Source of the DNA: Phycomyces nitens
Taxonomy: Eukaryota; Mucoromycota; Mucoromycetes; Mucorales; Phycomycetaceae
Direction: 5' to 3'
Assembly: GCA_022702545.1 (NCBI GenBank)
Contig: JAHRBC010000005.1
Span: 4,092,001 to 4,156,000 of the forward strand
Length of the DNA stretch: 64,000 bases
How positions within the stretch are numbered: the stretch's first letter is position 1; every line of letters starts with the position of its first letter. The notes below the pieces were generated by a model. That model was not told the DNA's origin. It made no database searches and saw only the letters and a list, made by a program, of their open reading frames with translations. Shown here piece after piece: positions 52,278 to 63,476 of the stretch. Made by a program: the position numbers and the translations under genes.

Positions 52278-53003
52278 ATGTCATTGTCGTGTCAAGTCTC
52301 GATCTGGTATTTCTTTTCTGGCACTTATAACTAAGTTGCAGAATCTGTCGTTTTGGATCTGGGTTGTTCTTCCAATGCTATAACACAGCCAATATTGGTC
52401 AAACCCACTGGGAATCGTAAACAAGGATAAAAGAGTAAAAAGAGGATAGAAGATAGATACTTTTTATTCAATGAAATATTGTCCTCTTTTATATCTTTTC
52501 TAAACCCACTCAGCCATCATAAATGTCTGTTTCGGTTTCTAATCTACTTTTGTTATAACTAATGTCTTCTAGGTCTTCAGAGAGCAAAAGGGAATCAATT
52601 CGGTCGTCGTTCTCAAAAGAGAACTCTGTGTAATTGTCATCCTGATTGGCTGACATTAATTCAGGCACGACAAATCAATACCACTGGGGATCGTCAAGTT
52701 TAGAGAATAGTTTTTAGATAGAATATAGATACTTTTTATTGAGACAAATCCTTTTACTATTTATACAAAATATAATTGGATTTAAGGCTAAATGTATAGC
52801 TACGTTAATATGTCTTAGATGATGATTGTCCAGTAGGATATACTGACAAGATATTCGCAATCTAAGACATTTGAGACATTTGAGACATTTTCCAAAACAT
52901 ATGCAAGAAGACCAATCAGCAAGGTCTGGGTGTTTACCCAACAAGGTCAACCATTACTGGTTACCTATTAAAAGCCAATTTCGGTTACCGATGTCAACTC
53001 TGA
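52278..53003 (-). repeat. Epsilon LTR downstream of tRNA-Thr, split twice
   Basis: The LTR runs from TGT at 46973-46975 (left of gypsy-2), then 52282-52345 and 52673-53003, ending TCAACTCTGACA. It is interrupted by gypsy-2 and by a delta LTR. It matches the epsilon LTR at 30132-30530 in reverse orientation. Its 3' end faces the 3' end of tRNA-Thr. Confidence 0.78.
52346..52672 (-). repeat. Solo LTR, delta family
   Basis: 327 bp, TGTCGTTTTGGATC to CAGGCACGACA, with TSD AATC (52342-52345 and 52673-52676) inside the epsilon LTR. A second, partial copy is at 63293-63469. Confidence 0.85.
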
Positions 53004-53240
53004 CACAAAATAAGAGAGAGGATAAAAGATAATTTTTATTGTTTTGAATTTGGATATCTTATATAGTTTTCTAAATGATTATTCATCTTTGACTACACTG
53101 AAGAGGTGTCTAATGTTCTTACAAAATTATTATAAACAGATTACAAATTTCTGTAATTACAAACAGATGAATAATCATTTCAAATCATGCCTCATTTGTA
53201 AAGACAAGTTACTAGAGCTTGTTTCACCAAAATTAGACAC
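53004..53240 (-). repeat. Gamma LTR, truncated, attached to a pol remnant
   Basis: Minus-strand LTR beginning TGTCGTGTCTAATTTTGG at 53240, matching 29834-30131 and 63477-63806. Its other end is cut at the epsilon border. Confidence 0.78.
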
Positions 53241-53455
53241 GACATCACCCCCTTCTGAAACTGTTGATAGTCCTCAATCAACCAAGGGAGAGTCCAAAAG
53301 AGCAAGTGGCAAGGAAGAGGTAGGATTAATGGACAAGTCATGACGCATTTGGGAATGAGAAACAGTGGGGTGGTACCAAGTCTTGTCAAAATTGTTAGAT
53401 TTTGCAATTTTCAACCAATCAGCATGAACCCAAGACTTGTAAGGGACACACTACG
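53241..53455 (-). pseudogene. C-terminal end of a gypsy-2-like Pol
   Basis: The minus strand encodes YKSWVHADWLKIAKS, TWYHPTVSHSQMRHDL and GLSTVSEGGDV, aligning with the last 60 residues of gypsy-2 Pol (SWVHADRLKIAKSDDF, GLSTVSGGGDV). One TGA lies before GLSTV. It directly precedes the gamma LTR, so gamma is a relative of gypsy-2. Confidence 0.8.
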
Positions 53456-53458
53456 GCG

Positions 53459-53923
53459 AGAGGAGTGGGAACAGCTACCAAAACGGTAACATAACTGCCG
53501 TTTTTTCTGATTTTAGACTGCTTTTTCTCCGCAGATTGTGGTTGAAAGGTAATGTCATCAATGCCGATTCATAAAAGTCGCATGGAATCTCTTTTCCTCT
53601 GGCAATGAGGTAGTTGCAGTAACATAGAAAGGGCTCAAAAAATTTTAGGTAACATTGTTTATTGAAATGAGCATTTTATTTGGTGTTGAAGATGTTGAGC
53701 ATTCTTGAAAAAAATAATTTTTGTCCTGTGTGAACGAAATGGTAACATAACTGCCATTTTTTGAAACCAAATTTTTGTTTTTGACATTATTAGCTGCTTT
53801 ATTTTATTTGGTGTCCATATAATAATATGAAGAAGTATAGAGAGAGCATTATAAAGAAAGAATTATAAAATAAAGAGGCTACTCATGGTGATGCGTCAAT
53901 TATTCTTGAATATGTAGTACAGT
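53459..53923. mobile_element. CACTA-X, left end and subterminal region
   Basis: Starts CACTACGGCGAGAGG; the opposite end at 63292 reads inward CACTACGGCTAAGAAATCGG. Just inside are short motifs such as AACGGTAACATAACTGCCG (about 53484-53502) and ATGGTAACATAACTGCC (about 53740). No ORF. A different family from CMC-1 to CMC-5. Confidence 0.65.
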
Positions 53924-54156
53924 TGTATCGGATTGACTCCAAAATAGTATTTCTTGCGTTCACTCTGTCTACTTGATTCACCGTACTATTCACTTCTGGT
54001 GCAATCCTTAACTTTGAACTTTAAATAATAAATTGGGGGTCGCGTTTGATAACTTGAGAAAGGGTGTCTTTATTGTTACTATCACAATACTAAATTAAAT
54101 GGCTGGAGTCACCTCCAGGACAGTCACAAACCCCTTCTGGACTCTGAAGTGCAACA
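53924..54156 (-). repeat. gypsy-3 3' LTR (5' copy 58903-59135)
   Basis: In element orientation starts TGTTGCACTTCAGAGTCC and ends CAATCCGATACA. Nearly identical pair, indicating recent insertion. Confidence 0.92.
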
Positions 54157-54185
54157 CACTCCCCCGCTTAAGCCCTCGACTGAGG

Positions 54186-57100
54186 CTAACCCCTCCTACT
54201 GTATAGCTGCAACGTCGCCCCGTTCACCTTCCTACGGGCTGTCTTGCCCTTATCATCTACAATCACGTACGACCCGTTCTGGAAGGCCATCATCACCTTC
54301 CACACCTTTCCTTTGAAGTTGGGCGTCAACTTATTCTTCTTGACGTATTCCTTCCTCAGGACCAGATCTCCTACCTCGAAGTGGGTACCCTCACCCGGCA
54401 CTGCCACTTGGTGTCCCTCATCCTCTCTCCTTCGATCTTTACCTTCCACATTGCGGTCGAGCAACAAGTACAATCGCTCCATATTCTTCTTGTGCCCCCA
54501 GTCTCCCAAGGCATCATCCATGGGGTGTCCCGCCGGTATCCCATACATTAGTTCAAATGGGGTGATCCCCAATGTCCCATGTGCTTTGGTTCGGTACGCA
54601 TACACTACCGGCAGAACGAACTGGTCCCAATCCTCTCCCTTCTCGTAGGCTACCTTCTTCAGACTGTTCACCAGCGTCCTGTTAAAACGCTCCACCAGGC
54701 CATTCGTCTGTGGATGATACGGAGCTGCATAAGCGTGCCGGGTACGTATTTGCGCCAGCAGATAGTCTATCATTTCATTGTCGAAATGCCGCCCTCCATC
54801 GGTGAGTAAGGTCTTGGGTGGACCGAACTGACAAAAGATCTCCTCGTACACGAACCGCGCAGCTGTCTTTGCATCAGCTTTCTTCACTGCTCTAGCTATC
54901 GGCCATTTCGTGAAATACTCCACAGCTACTATCAAGTACCAATTCCCTTCCTTGGTTTCTGGCAACGGTCCCACATAGTCCAAGCCCCAACGCTCAAACA
55001 CAAAATCGGTCGGGATCGACCTTGCCTCCAACCTCTTACTTGGTACCGAGTTGTAGATTTGACACGCATGACAGGATCTCACGTACTCTTTGGTTTCTTT
55101 GTAGGCCCCGGGCCACCAGTACCTCAGAAAGAGACGCACCCAAGTCGCCTCCTGCCCAAAGTGGCCGTGTCCATCATGGACTTCTTCAAGCACTGCTTGT
55201 CTCTCGGATGGCCTCGGTACTGATAACCTCCTTTCTCCCACCATTCTTACCAGCCCCCCATCCTGTACCTGGTACCACTTGCTTCGGTCCCTGATGATCC
55301 CATCCGTCATCATGTCCCTTCGCAACAGGTACTGCCTCACTTCTTCCAAAGCCTCTTCATAGGGTTCGTCCTCTTCTTGGACTAACCACACCGGAAACAG
55401 TCCAGCTCCTGGTTCCTCTTCTTCCTCTCCGTCTGCTTTCTTCGGTGAATACCTGGAGAGAATGTCCGCCACTACATTGAGTTTGCCTGGCAAGTGTCTT
55501 ACCATAAACTTGAACTCTTGTACCGCCATTACCCACCGCTGCAACCTTGAACTCGGTTCCGACTTGAGGAATAAGTATCTTACCGCGGTGTTATCCGTGC
55601 ACAAGAGAAACGGCTTATCCAGCAGGTACTTCCTCAACTTCTTGAAACTGTAGATCACCGCCAGCAATTCTTTCTCGATAGTCAGGTAGTTGATCTCAGC
55701 ACCTTGCATCTTCCTCGACAAGAAGCATATCGGTCTCTCTTCGCCCCCTTTTCCCTCGTCCACCTGGGTCAGTACTGCCCCTAATCCTGCCTCTGACGCA
55801 TCCGTATACAGCGTGAATGGTAACTTCGGATCTGGGTACTTCAACGTGCAGGCCCGGAACAAGGCTCCCTTCAAGGTCTGGAAGGCTCGCTCTTGTTCTT
55901 CACCCCAAACAAACTCGCACCTCTTCTTCAGTAGGGCATTTAGTGGCCCTGCCACCTCACTAAATCCTTGTACGTGTCTTCTATAGTACCCCGAAAGGTT
56001 GACAAAAGCCCTGATGTCCGTCTTGTTCCTTGGCGTTGGGAACTCTTGGATCTTTTGCACCTTGCCAGTCTGAGGACTTATCCCTTCGGTGGATACCTCG
56101 TACCCCAGCACCTCTACCTTGTTCTTCGCCAGCTGATACTTTGACACCTTCAACTTCATCTTGACCTCTCTCAGCCTGCTAAATACTCGTTCCAAGTGTT
56201 CCAAGTGTTCCTCAAAGGTTCGTGAGAACACCGTCAAGTCGTCGATATACGTCGAGACAAACCCGTGGAATCCCTCCATGGCATGGTAGATGGCTCTGGA
56301 AAAGGTGGCGGGCCCGTTGACTATCCCAAACGGCATGGCCTTGTACGAGAAGTTACCCCATGGGGTGGCCATTGTCAGTTTCGGGATGGTTCCCTCGTCC
56401 ACTGTGATCTGATTAAACCCCTTCAGTAAGTCCAAGGTGGTGAAGAACCTCGCTCCAGTGAACGACTCCAACACGTCGTTGATCAACGGCAGTGGCCACG
56501 GATCCTTCACAGTCACCGCGTTCAGGTCTTGGAACTGCACGCACAGTCTTCTTTCCCCACCTTTCTTCTTAACGTAGAGAGTGGGGAACGCCCAACCCCC
56601 CGCTCTCACTCCATTCTGGTCCGGCGCATGCGTTGCTGGCATCACGATCCCATGTTGGATCATCTTATCCAATTCCTCGCGCAGCATCTCCCTCTCTGCA
56701 TGGGACATGTAGTGGTTCGGCCGCTTCATGATCGGTTTGGCGTCTCCGGTGTCCACATGCAACTTGACTAGGTTGGTTTGGGTCAGGTCATAGTAACTCG
56801 ACCCAAACACGTCTTCGTACTTCTGTACCAATTCCAGCAACTGCTCCTTTTCCTCTTGACTCACATCTGCTCCCTTCACGCTTTCGATGAGACAATTCTT
56901 GGTCTCTTCACCTCCAGATTCTTCTACCCGGAAACACTCCTTAAACCCTTCCAGTTCGTTCTCCTCTTCCTCTACTGGCAGGATGAGGTACGCAGAGTCC
57001 TCCGACTCTCCTTCGGATTTGGGTTCCACTTCTGCTCTTCTACGATTCCCTTGTTGATAGTGGACTTGGAGTGGGATGATCGATCCAGTGTTGTCTCTTG

Positions 57101-57392
57101 CGTTCCAGGCATGCGTGGCCCAATCCGTACTGATTCCCAACGAATTCATGGCCTTCCTTCCTATGAGGAGGTCATAGTCCGTAATGTCGAAACACACAGC
57201 TCGCAGAAGTCTTCTCTCCAGGCCTGGGATGTCCAACACGATCCCACTGGCTGTTCCCAGCGACCTCACCTTGCTTCCGTCTGCCATTACGTGGATGTAA
57301 CGGGCTGGTTCCAAGCTTTCTATCCCCAGTCTCGTCACCAAGTTCAGACTGATCAGGCAACTTGTGGATCCGCCGTCCAGGATTGCGTCCAC
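54186..57392 (-). CDS. pol: gypsy-3 Pol: protease, RT, RNase H, integrase
   Basis: Open for 1068 codons from the first Met; the frame extends upstream to the gag stop (LPVKVGGIQVDAILDGGSTS). The protease site is LDGGSTSCL, with Gly after the Asp instead of Ser/Thr. RT: RLCVQFQDLNAV, FFTTLDLLKGFNQI, MPFGIVNGPATFSR, VSTYIDDLTVFSR (YIDD). RNase H: FTLYTDASEAGLGAVLTQ. Integrase: zinc domain (HDGHGHFGQEATW...CHACQ), core RWGLDYVGPLPE, LLTDGGRHFDN, NGLVERFNRTL, so D, D and E are all present. The C-terminus has LVLRKEYVKKNKLTPNFKGK and ends LYSRRG. No chromodomain seen. Probably functional. Confidence 0.94.
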   Translation of the reverse strand: MDAILDGGSTSCLISLNLVTRLGIESLEPARYIHVMADGSKVRSLGTASGIVLDIPGLERRLLRAVCFDITDYDLLIGRKAMNSLGISTDWATHAWNARDNTGSIIPLQVHYQQGNRRRAEVEPKSEGESEDSAYLILPVEEEENELEGFKECFRVEESGGEETKNCLIESVKGADVSQEEKEQLLELVQKYEDVFGSSYYDLTQTNLVKLHVDTGDAKPIMKRPNHYMSHAEREMLREELDKMIQHGIVMPATHAPDQNGVRAGGWAFPTLYVKKKGGERRLCVQFQDLNAVTVKDPWPLPLINDVLESFTGARFFTTLDLLKGFNQITVDEGTIPKLTMATPWGNFSYKAMPFGIVNGPATFSRAIYHAMEGFHGFVSTYIDDLTVFSRTFEEHLEHLERVFSRLREVKMKLKVSKYQLAKNKVEVLGYEVSTEGISPQTGKVQKIQEFPTPRNKTDIRAFVNLSGYYRRHVQGFSEVAGPLNALLKKRCEFVWGEEQERAFQTLKGALFRACTLKYPDPKLPFTLYTDASEAGLGAVLTQVDEGKGGEERPICFLSRKMQGAEINYLTIEKELLAVIYSFKKLRKYLLDKPFLLCTDNTAVRYLFLKSEPSSRLQRWVMAVQEFKFMVRHLPGKLNVVADILSRYSPKKADGEEEEEPGAGLFPVWLVQEEDEPYEEALEEVRQYLLRRDMMTDGIIRDRSKWYQVQDGGLVRMVGERRLSVPRPSERQAVLEEVHDGHGHFGQEATWVRLFLRYWWPGAYKETKEYVRSCHACQIYNSVPSKRLEARSIPTDFVFERWGLDYVGPLPETKEGNWYLIVAVEYFTKWPIARAVKKADAKTAARFVYEEIFCQFGPPKTLLTDGGRHFDNEMIDYLLAQIRTRHAYAAPYHPQTNGLVERFNRTLVNSLKKVAYEKGEDWDQFVLPVVYAYRTKAHGTLGITPFELMYGIPAGHPMDDALGDWGHKKNMERLYLLLDRNVEGKDRRREDEGHQVAVPGEGTHFEVGDLVLRKEYVKKNKLTPNFKGKVWKVMMAFQNGSYVIVDDKGKTARRKVNGATLQLYSRRG

Positions 57393-57419
57393 CTGGATAC
57401 CGCCTACTTTGACAGGTAA

Positions 57420-58766
57420 TCAGGGCACTCCGTTCCCTGTCTTGTCATCTGTCGCCAGGAACGACTTCACCTCCTCCTGGTTCTTCTCTCGTGACTGGGT
57501 CAGCTGTTTCTTCAGTTCCGCCCTGGTGGTGGTCGACATTGTGGCTAATTGCGCCATGGACATCTGGAACACAGGTCTTGAGAGAAGTTCCTTTGCGGAA
57601 ACCGCCTCGGTTTGCCTCGGTGCCCTCTTAGTCCTTGTTCCACCCGTCTTCTTGGGCGCTGCCTCCCTCTTGTCCAGGAGATCCGCGATCTTGATCACCT
57701 TGGCTCTCTTGCCGTCCTGGTTCCCGTCCACCTCCATCTCTTCGACGTCTCTCTTCATCATGGCGGCCTGCTCCTCCTCCCAGGCCCCATACTCCTCCCT
57801 TGCGGACCCTTCTTGACTGTCTCCTCCCCACTCCCTCTCCTCTTCCACTTCTTCTCCTTCCATCACCAGCATCGCTCCCTGGCTACTCACTCCCTTCTTC
57901 TGCTTCCGTGGGCAGTGGAAGTATGCATGGCCCGCTGGTGCCTCTTGTCCTCGACATATCTTGCATGTCTTCTTGCATTCTATGGCCGTGTGGCCATCCT
58001 CCTGGCAATTGAAGCACTGGGTAGGCTTGCTGGTCTTAAGCCTTTCGGCCAGAAACAATTGCATTTGTTCCATCTGGGCCGCCAGCTGGTCGATGCGCCC
58101 GTCCAGCTGGTCCTCCTTCTTCTTCTTTCCTCCCGCCTCGTTCTCCTCCGTAGTGTGAGCCTTCTTCTTGCCCTTGCGGTACTTTGCCTTTTTCTTGGGC
58201 TCTGGTTCCTCCTCTGAACTCTCGCTCGACTCCTCTCCCTCAGACTCGGATCCATCAGTGTCTGAATCCGAATCCGTCTCTTCCCCTAGTTCCAGGGTCA
58301 CTTCGATGGCCGCAGCCAGGGTCTTGGGCTCACTCCTCTTGACCTCTCTACGCATCTCCTTGTCCCCAAGGCCAGCTATGAAGGCCTTCTTGATGTCTCT
58401 CCTTGACAGCTTCGAGGCGTCCTCGTCTCCGTTGGTCTCTGACTCGAAGCGGTCCACCAGGTCTTGGAACCTATCTGCGTAGTTCCTAACCGACTCCCTT
58501 GATCCCTGTTTCGCCTTAATAATCTTGGCAATAACGTCGAAGTCCTTATGCTTCGGGCCGTATCTTTCGTTGAACGCCTTCTTGAAGCCGTTCCAGTCTT
58601 CGAAATCTTGACGGGTGAACCACCTCTGTTCCTCCGTCCTCAAGCAGCTCAATACACTGTCGAGCTTGTCCTGATCGGTTTTCCACCGATTGATTCGTGT
58701 GTACGCCTCGTAGTTTTTCAACCAAAAGGCGGTACCATTGCTCTTGCTAAACTTTGGGGTTTTCAT
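57420..58766 (-). CDS. gag: gypsy-3 Gag, ends at a TGA in frame with Pol
   Basis: 448 residues. N-terminal capsid region (KTPKFSKSNGTAFWLKNYEA, LSCLRTEEQRWFTRQDFEDW, SRESVRNYADRFQDLVDRFE), an acidic-then-Lys-rich segment (SESEGEESSESSEEEPEPKK), and a CCHC knuckle CFNCQEDGHTAIEC. A Glu-rich tail and a nuclear-signal-like GKRAKV follow. The TGA at 57422-57420 is followed in the same frame by Pol with no other stop, so a Gag-Pol fusion by stop-codon readthrough is plausible. Confidence 0.9.
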   Translation of the reverse strand: MKTPKFSKSNGTAFWLKNYEAYTRINRWKTDQDKLDSVLSCLRTEEQRWFTRQDFEDWNGFKKAFNERYGPKHKDFDVIAKIIKAKQGSRESVRNYADRFQDLVDRFESETNGDEDASKLSRRDIKKAFIAGLGDKEMRREVKRSEPKTLAAAIEVTLELGEETDSDSDTDGSESEGEESSESSEEEPEPKKKAKYRKGKKKAHTTEENEAGGKKKKEDQLDGRIDQLAAQMEQMQLFLAERLKTSKPTQCFNCQEDGHTAIECKKTCKICRGQEAPAGHAYFHCPRKQKKGVSSQGAMLVMEGEEVEEEREWGGDSQEGSAREEYGAWEEEQAAMMKRDVEEMEVDGNQDGKRAKVIKIADLLDKREAAPKKTGGTRTKRAPRQTEAVSAKELLSRPVFQMSMAQLATMSTTTRAELKKQLTQSREKNQEEVKSFLATDDKTGNGVP

Positions 58767-59139
58767 GTTAGCTGTTCTTGGACGTTCCTTGGTCTCCTGA
58801 AGTCCCTGAGGTTCGGTTAAGCTGATGGTGTTTGTTTGGTTGCTTGTAGTTTCCTTTGGGATGTCTTTAGGTGATAATTACCAATTCTGGCAGAAGGCAC
58901 CATGTATCGGATTGACTCCAAAATAGTATTTCTTGCGTTCACTCTGTCTACTTGATTCACCGTACTATTCACTTCTGGTGCAATCCTTAACTTTGAACTT
59001 TAAATAATAAATTGGGGGTCGTGTTTGATAACTTGAGAAAGGGTGTCTTTATTGTTACTATCACAATACTAAATTAAATGGCTGGAGTCACCTCCAGGAC
59101 AGTCACAAACCCCTTCTGGACTCTGAAGTGCAACACAGT

Positions 59140-62100
59140 GCAATAAAATAGAATTATTTCCATCTGGTAGGTATTGATTGAGTTGTTGATGTTGGACGTC
59201 ATCTACATTAACAACTGCAAATGTCGGTTGTAGTATATAGCCCATTGTACAAAGTGCAGGATGCTACTTTATTTCTGCTACATACAAGTCATTGTTTGCA
59301 ATGCCGTGCTCCTTCATGAGTTTTTTCTAAAGTAACAAAGTATTGACTAAAGTTTTAATCTCTATATTAAAAGTAGAGATGAACAATACTAATGAGCTGG
59401 TTTTCATTAGTTATATTGTGATTACTAGGTAAGCATGTACAAGGAGCAAGTGATTCCTACTTTGTGTTTTTACTAATACTATATTTATTTTCTACAAGGA
59501 CAAGGGGGTGTTGGGTGGTGATTGTCAGTGCTAATATCACCGTTTGGGTATATAAATGAAGAATGCAAAGTTGAATCCGTCCAATGATGGACATTAACAA
59601 TGACAGTGGAAACATCAACCTCCATAGTATTCAAATCAGTATGCCGCAGGTAATAACTAAACAGAACTTCATTTATACTATTCTTATGCCGTGTATAACA
59701 TTAATATTTAAATAGACAAATTGACTGAAAAGCTTACACAGTTGGTCACCACTTCTCCCATTGAAAATATCCTAAAAACGAGCTTTAGTATATGTATGTG
59801 GTTACAAAAGTTTAATATTATGATACATACTCATTGCTATATTGATATAGCCGCAAATTTCAAAGTATCTAATGAGCTTATCCAGTTTACTTATAATTCT
59901 CTCTATGAATTGAGTGGAACAGCTTTGTAATGGGCCTCGGCAATTTATTATATGAAAAAAGGTGTATCAGGTAATTTTGAATAGTTTAAAAGAGACCAAG
60001 ATATAGTCTTGCTATAATCTTGTTGGGAAAGTAAGTTGCACAGATTCTTAAACTGTATCTTATGGAAAAGGTAATAATCGATTGTAACAACAATAAAATG
60101 CTATACTATGATTTAACTTGTGTTTTTATTTTATCTGGCAATGCAAAAGTTATATTAAGATACAAGGCCCATTCCTTTGTTCACAATGTAAAGGATATGG
60201 TTATTATCCATGCTTGGCAAGTATCGGACAGCAAGCTATTTTACTAATATTTTCACCAAAAACCTTTGCAATCAAATGAAGATTGATCAACCCAAAGGAA
60301 TATTCAAAAGTCAATAGTTTGTTAAAGTGGTTGGTTTGTGTTGTGGGTAGAAATAAACTTGGAAAGATACGAAAGAATTCGTGAGAACTTGTGTAGGGTG
60401 TTTATTCCAAAGAAAAAGGTTATGTTTCTACACAGAACTAACTACTGATATTTATATGTTTTCTGATTTATAATTCAGTATATGCTTTGGTAATATTTAT
60501 CACGATGAGTCATCTTCCAGGAGTATTGTCTTTCTGGAAAGATCCAGAGAGACCTATTGATATGATACTTCTCCAGTCAGATCAGCCAGAGAGCTTTGGT
60601 AAAGAAGAGCATTTATGCTATTGGTAATATTTTAATATTCCGACCCAGATACTCGGGTAATGTTTTTAGAATTATTAATTCATTGTAGTTGTAGTCTCTC
60701 AATCAAGTATTCATATAATCAACGAAATATGTAGATGGAATATGATGATGCCATTAGATAAATATGTGTATATCTGTATATCCCATATTATGGTGATAAC
60801 AATAATAATAATAAATAATAATCAATTATGTGTATGATGATCTGTGTATTGGATAATCTCATAAAGCCAGATCCGTTTGACTGGAATAGCTGAGGATATT
60901 ATTTTATCCTTCAGTCTTACTCTCAGATTCAGCAGTGATCAATACTCATTTACAACAGTTTGTATATTTTTTTCATATTTTGTAAATGGATATTTGGTAT
61001 AAAAAGGGATCAATTGGACAAATACCTTGATTGGCTTGGTAAGTTAGCAATTGATACAAGTGGTGGTCTCAAAGAAAAGAGTAAACTTCATTGACATAAT
61101 GTGCTTTATCACCAAGATCGAAAAATATGGCACAAGACAACCCATAGAGAATAATCTTTGTTTTTGTTAATATTTTTCTCAAACCATGCTTTGACTATGA
61201 ATCGCAGCATCAACTAAAAGCATGGTCTTATATTATCAAACACTATTTAATTGACAAGAACACTATCCTATGGCCATAAAATAATATAATGGTCTATCAC
61301 AGAATCAATATAAATATTATAGAATGCTGTGCACCAAACGTCTTTGAAAGGGCTTTACAATCAATAATCAGGCTCATAAATAAATAATAGAGAATAATAA
61401 AGTAAGTTGACTCTTTAATATATATTTTGAATATGTATTGTAGTTAATACAATATTATTTATCACAATACAACAGTAAAGTCTAAGCTGTTCTTTTCTTT
61501 TTTGAAGATATGTTGCAACTTGGTGATGGCACTGAATTAGCAATCATGACAGATGTGCAACAGGTGATTGCTTTGTTGATTATTGTGGTATACACACCAC
61601 AGCTGAGTAAAATACAAACTCCACAACCAATATCTGGTTCCTCTTTGCTAATGACCATGGCAAGATAACATCCCAGGAGCAGTTACACACCAGGCACACG
61701 TACACTTCACACTACTACAGTGATAACTGACCATTACACAATAGAGATTATTAGAACAAGGGAACTAGAATAATAACTATATAAACCACCATAATATTCT
61801 TTCTTCAATAAAACAACACTCTCACAGTATCTATAAGTTCCCCAAAAACCCTTAATTACCACAATTATCTATTGCTAATCTAATGCCAACATAATATTTC
61901 TACTCTTTAATATAGCTCTATACCACCAAAAACGAGTATTGTGTAAGTGCTAAGCAATAAAACAAGGGTTTAAGATTGTTCTTTTAGGCGACTCTTATTG
62001 GCCCCGTAGCATTTTTTAGTATATGCTTAGTGTGCTTTCTTTTTTCTTTTCTTTTTTTGCTTCTCTTGTCTTGTCTTTGTATTGACTCTTTGAAATAAAA

Positions 62101-62925
62101 CCAAATGAGCCTCCTTCATATAAGATTGGCACGGTTATAAACACCTGATTGACATCCCGATTGAACTATCTTTAGCTCGATTACCTTTGATTTAGGAATG
62201 AAATGCAGCTCGCTCTTTTTTCCCCCAGAAACAAAAGAGCGAAAACTTTTTATGGCTATATTACAATACGGTTTGTCCTTTTTACACTTGGTAATCTCTG
62301 TAAGATATACACTTTTCTTTTCTAATGAGCTGATTACTCTGTTTGCTATAATGAGATTCAAATCAGTCTTGAATCATATGATTTGAATATGCCAAAGTTG
62401 ATTTTCTATGGTAAGACAATTGTCTAATAATTATATTCTTCTTCAACTAATTTTACCGGCATATCCTATTCACCTCCTATTACATATAGTGTTTATATCT
62501 GGAGATCCCTTTCAGTATAATCATTCAATACAAGAGGCATGGTATAGTAATTGACAAGCATAATATATACTTGTAAGCAGTACAAAATAATGTACTAGGT
62601 TTATATAATTGTTTATTTTTCTGACCACAATGAATTTTTAGCAATTAATGAATGCTAAGGATCATCTAATATATATCAACGTAGTATTATTATGCGTGTA
62701 TAGCTTATAACAAAGGTTTGTACTATATATGTTTTATAATATTAAATAGCATTAGTTTTAAGTATTTTTCTATAATAATTGTGTGCAAAATACGGTATGA
62801 ATTAAATCAAGACATTCTATAATAAAGAATAAACCATTCTTTCAAAAGAATGGTCATAAAAGAATAGCAGAACCCATTATCAAATAGAGTACTATAAAAG
62901 AGAGGTTATAGTGTATAACGGGAGC
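59140..62925. other. AT-rich region inside CACTA-X, no gene recognised
   Basis: About 3.8 kb, low GC, with only short ORFs (for example 59721-59930 and 60062-60247) that I cannot assign. There are scattered LTR-like TATA/AATAAA stretches (near 61780-61830) and a small hairpin GTGGTATACACACCAC near 61585. It may be the decayed interior of CACTA-X, or more degraded retroelements. Confidence 0.5.
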
Positions 62926-63292
62926 ATTTTTGGTTGGATAAAAAAATGGTAGTTATGTTACCAAAATGGTAGTTATCTGCCATTTTTTTATTAGCAAAAA
63001 ACGGTAGCTACTACCAAACTCGCCTTACACAGGGTCATATCCACCGTTTTGCCCCACCAAACAAACAGTAGCAATGTTACCAAAATGGCAGATAACTACC
63101 ATTTTTTTAGTGAAGAAAAACGGTAGTTATGTGACCAAAACAGTAGTTATCTGCCGATTTTTGCCACTATAAAAATGGTAGCTACTACCAAATTTGCCTT
63201 ACACAGGGTCATATCCACCATTTTGCCCCACCAAAAAAATGGTAGTTATGTGACCAAAATGGTAGATAACTGCCGATTTCTTAGCCGTAGTG
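62926..63292. repeat. CACTA-X right end with subterminal repeat cluster
   Basis: At least six copies of a motif near AATGGTAGTTATGTxACC / GGTAGATAACTGCCG in both orientations, plus a longer duplicated block (CTACCAAACTCGCCTTACAC at about 63012 and CTACCAAATTTGCCTTACAC at about 63185, each followed by AGGGTCATATCCACC). The end is TTAGCCGTAGTG at 63292. Such clusters are typical transposase-binding regions. Confidence 0.72.
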
Positions 63293-63469
63293 TTTTCTAA
63301 ACCTACTCAGCCATCATAAATGTCTGTTTCGGTTTCTAATCTACTTTTGTTATAACTAATGTCTTCTAGGTCTTCAGAGAGCAAAAGGGAATCAATTCGG
63401 TCGTCGTTCTCAAAAGAGAACTCTGTGTAATTGTCATCCTGATTGGCTGACATTAATTCAGGCACGACA
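63293..63469 (-). repeat. Delta LTR, partial copy
   Basis: TTTTCTAAACCTACTCAGCC to CAGGCACGACA matches 52498-52672 nearly base for base. The other half of this LTR is not present next to CACTA-X. Confidence 0.85.
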
Positions 63470-63476
63470 ATTCCTG

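Larger units (their letters stand above)
53924..59135 (-). mobile_element. gypsy-3: Ty3/gypsy LTR retrotransposon, apparently complete
   Basis: 5212 bp with two 233-bp LTRs (53924-54156 and 58903-59135) differing at one visible site (CGCG against CGTG). TSD CAGT (53920-53923 and 59136-59139). Primer site TGGTGCCTTCTGCCAG directly follows the 5' LTR, and the purine tract GCGGGGGAGTG precedes the 3' LTR. gag and pol are full length. GC content is clearly higher than the surroundings. Confidence 0.94.

Noticed and set aside
57612..58217. 201-aa Leu-rich ORF opposite gypsy-3 gag
   Set aside because: Antisense shadow of the Glu/Lys-rich Gag tail.
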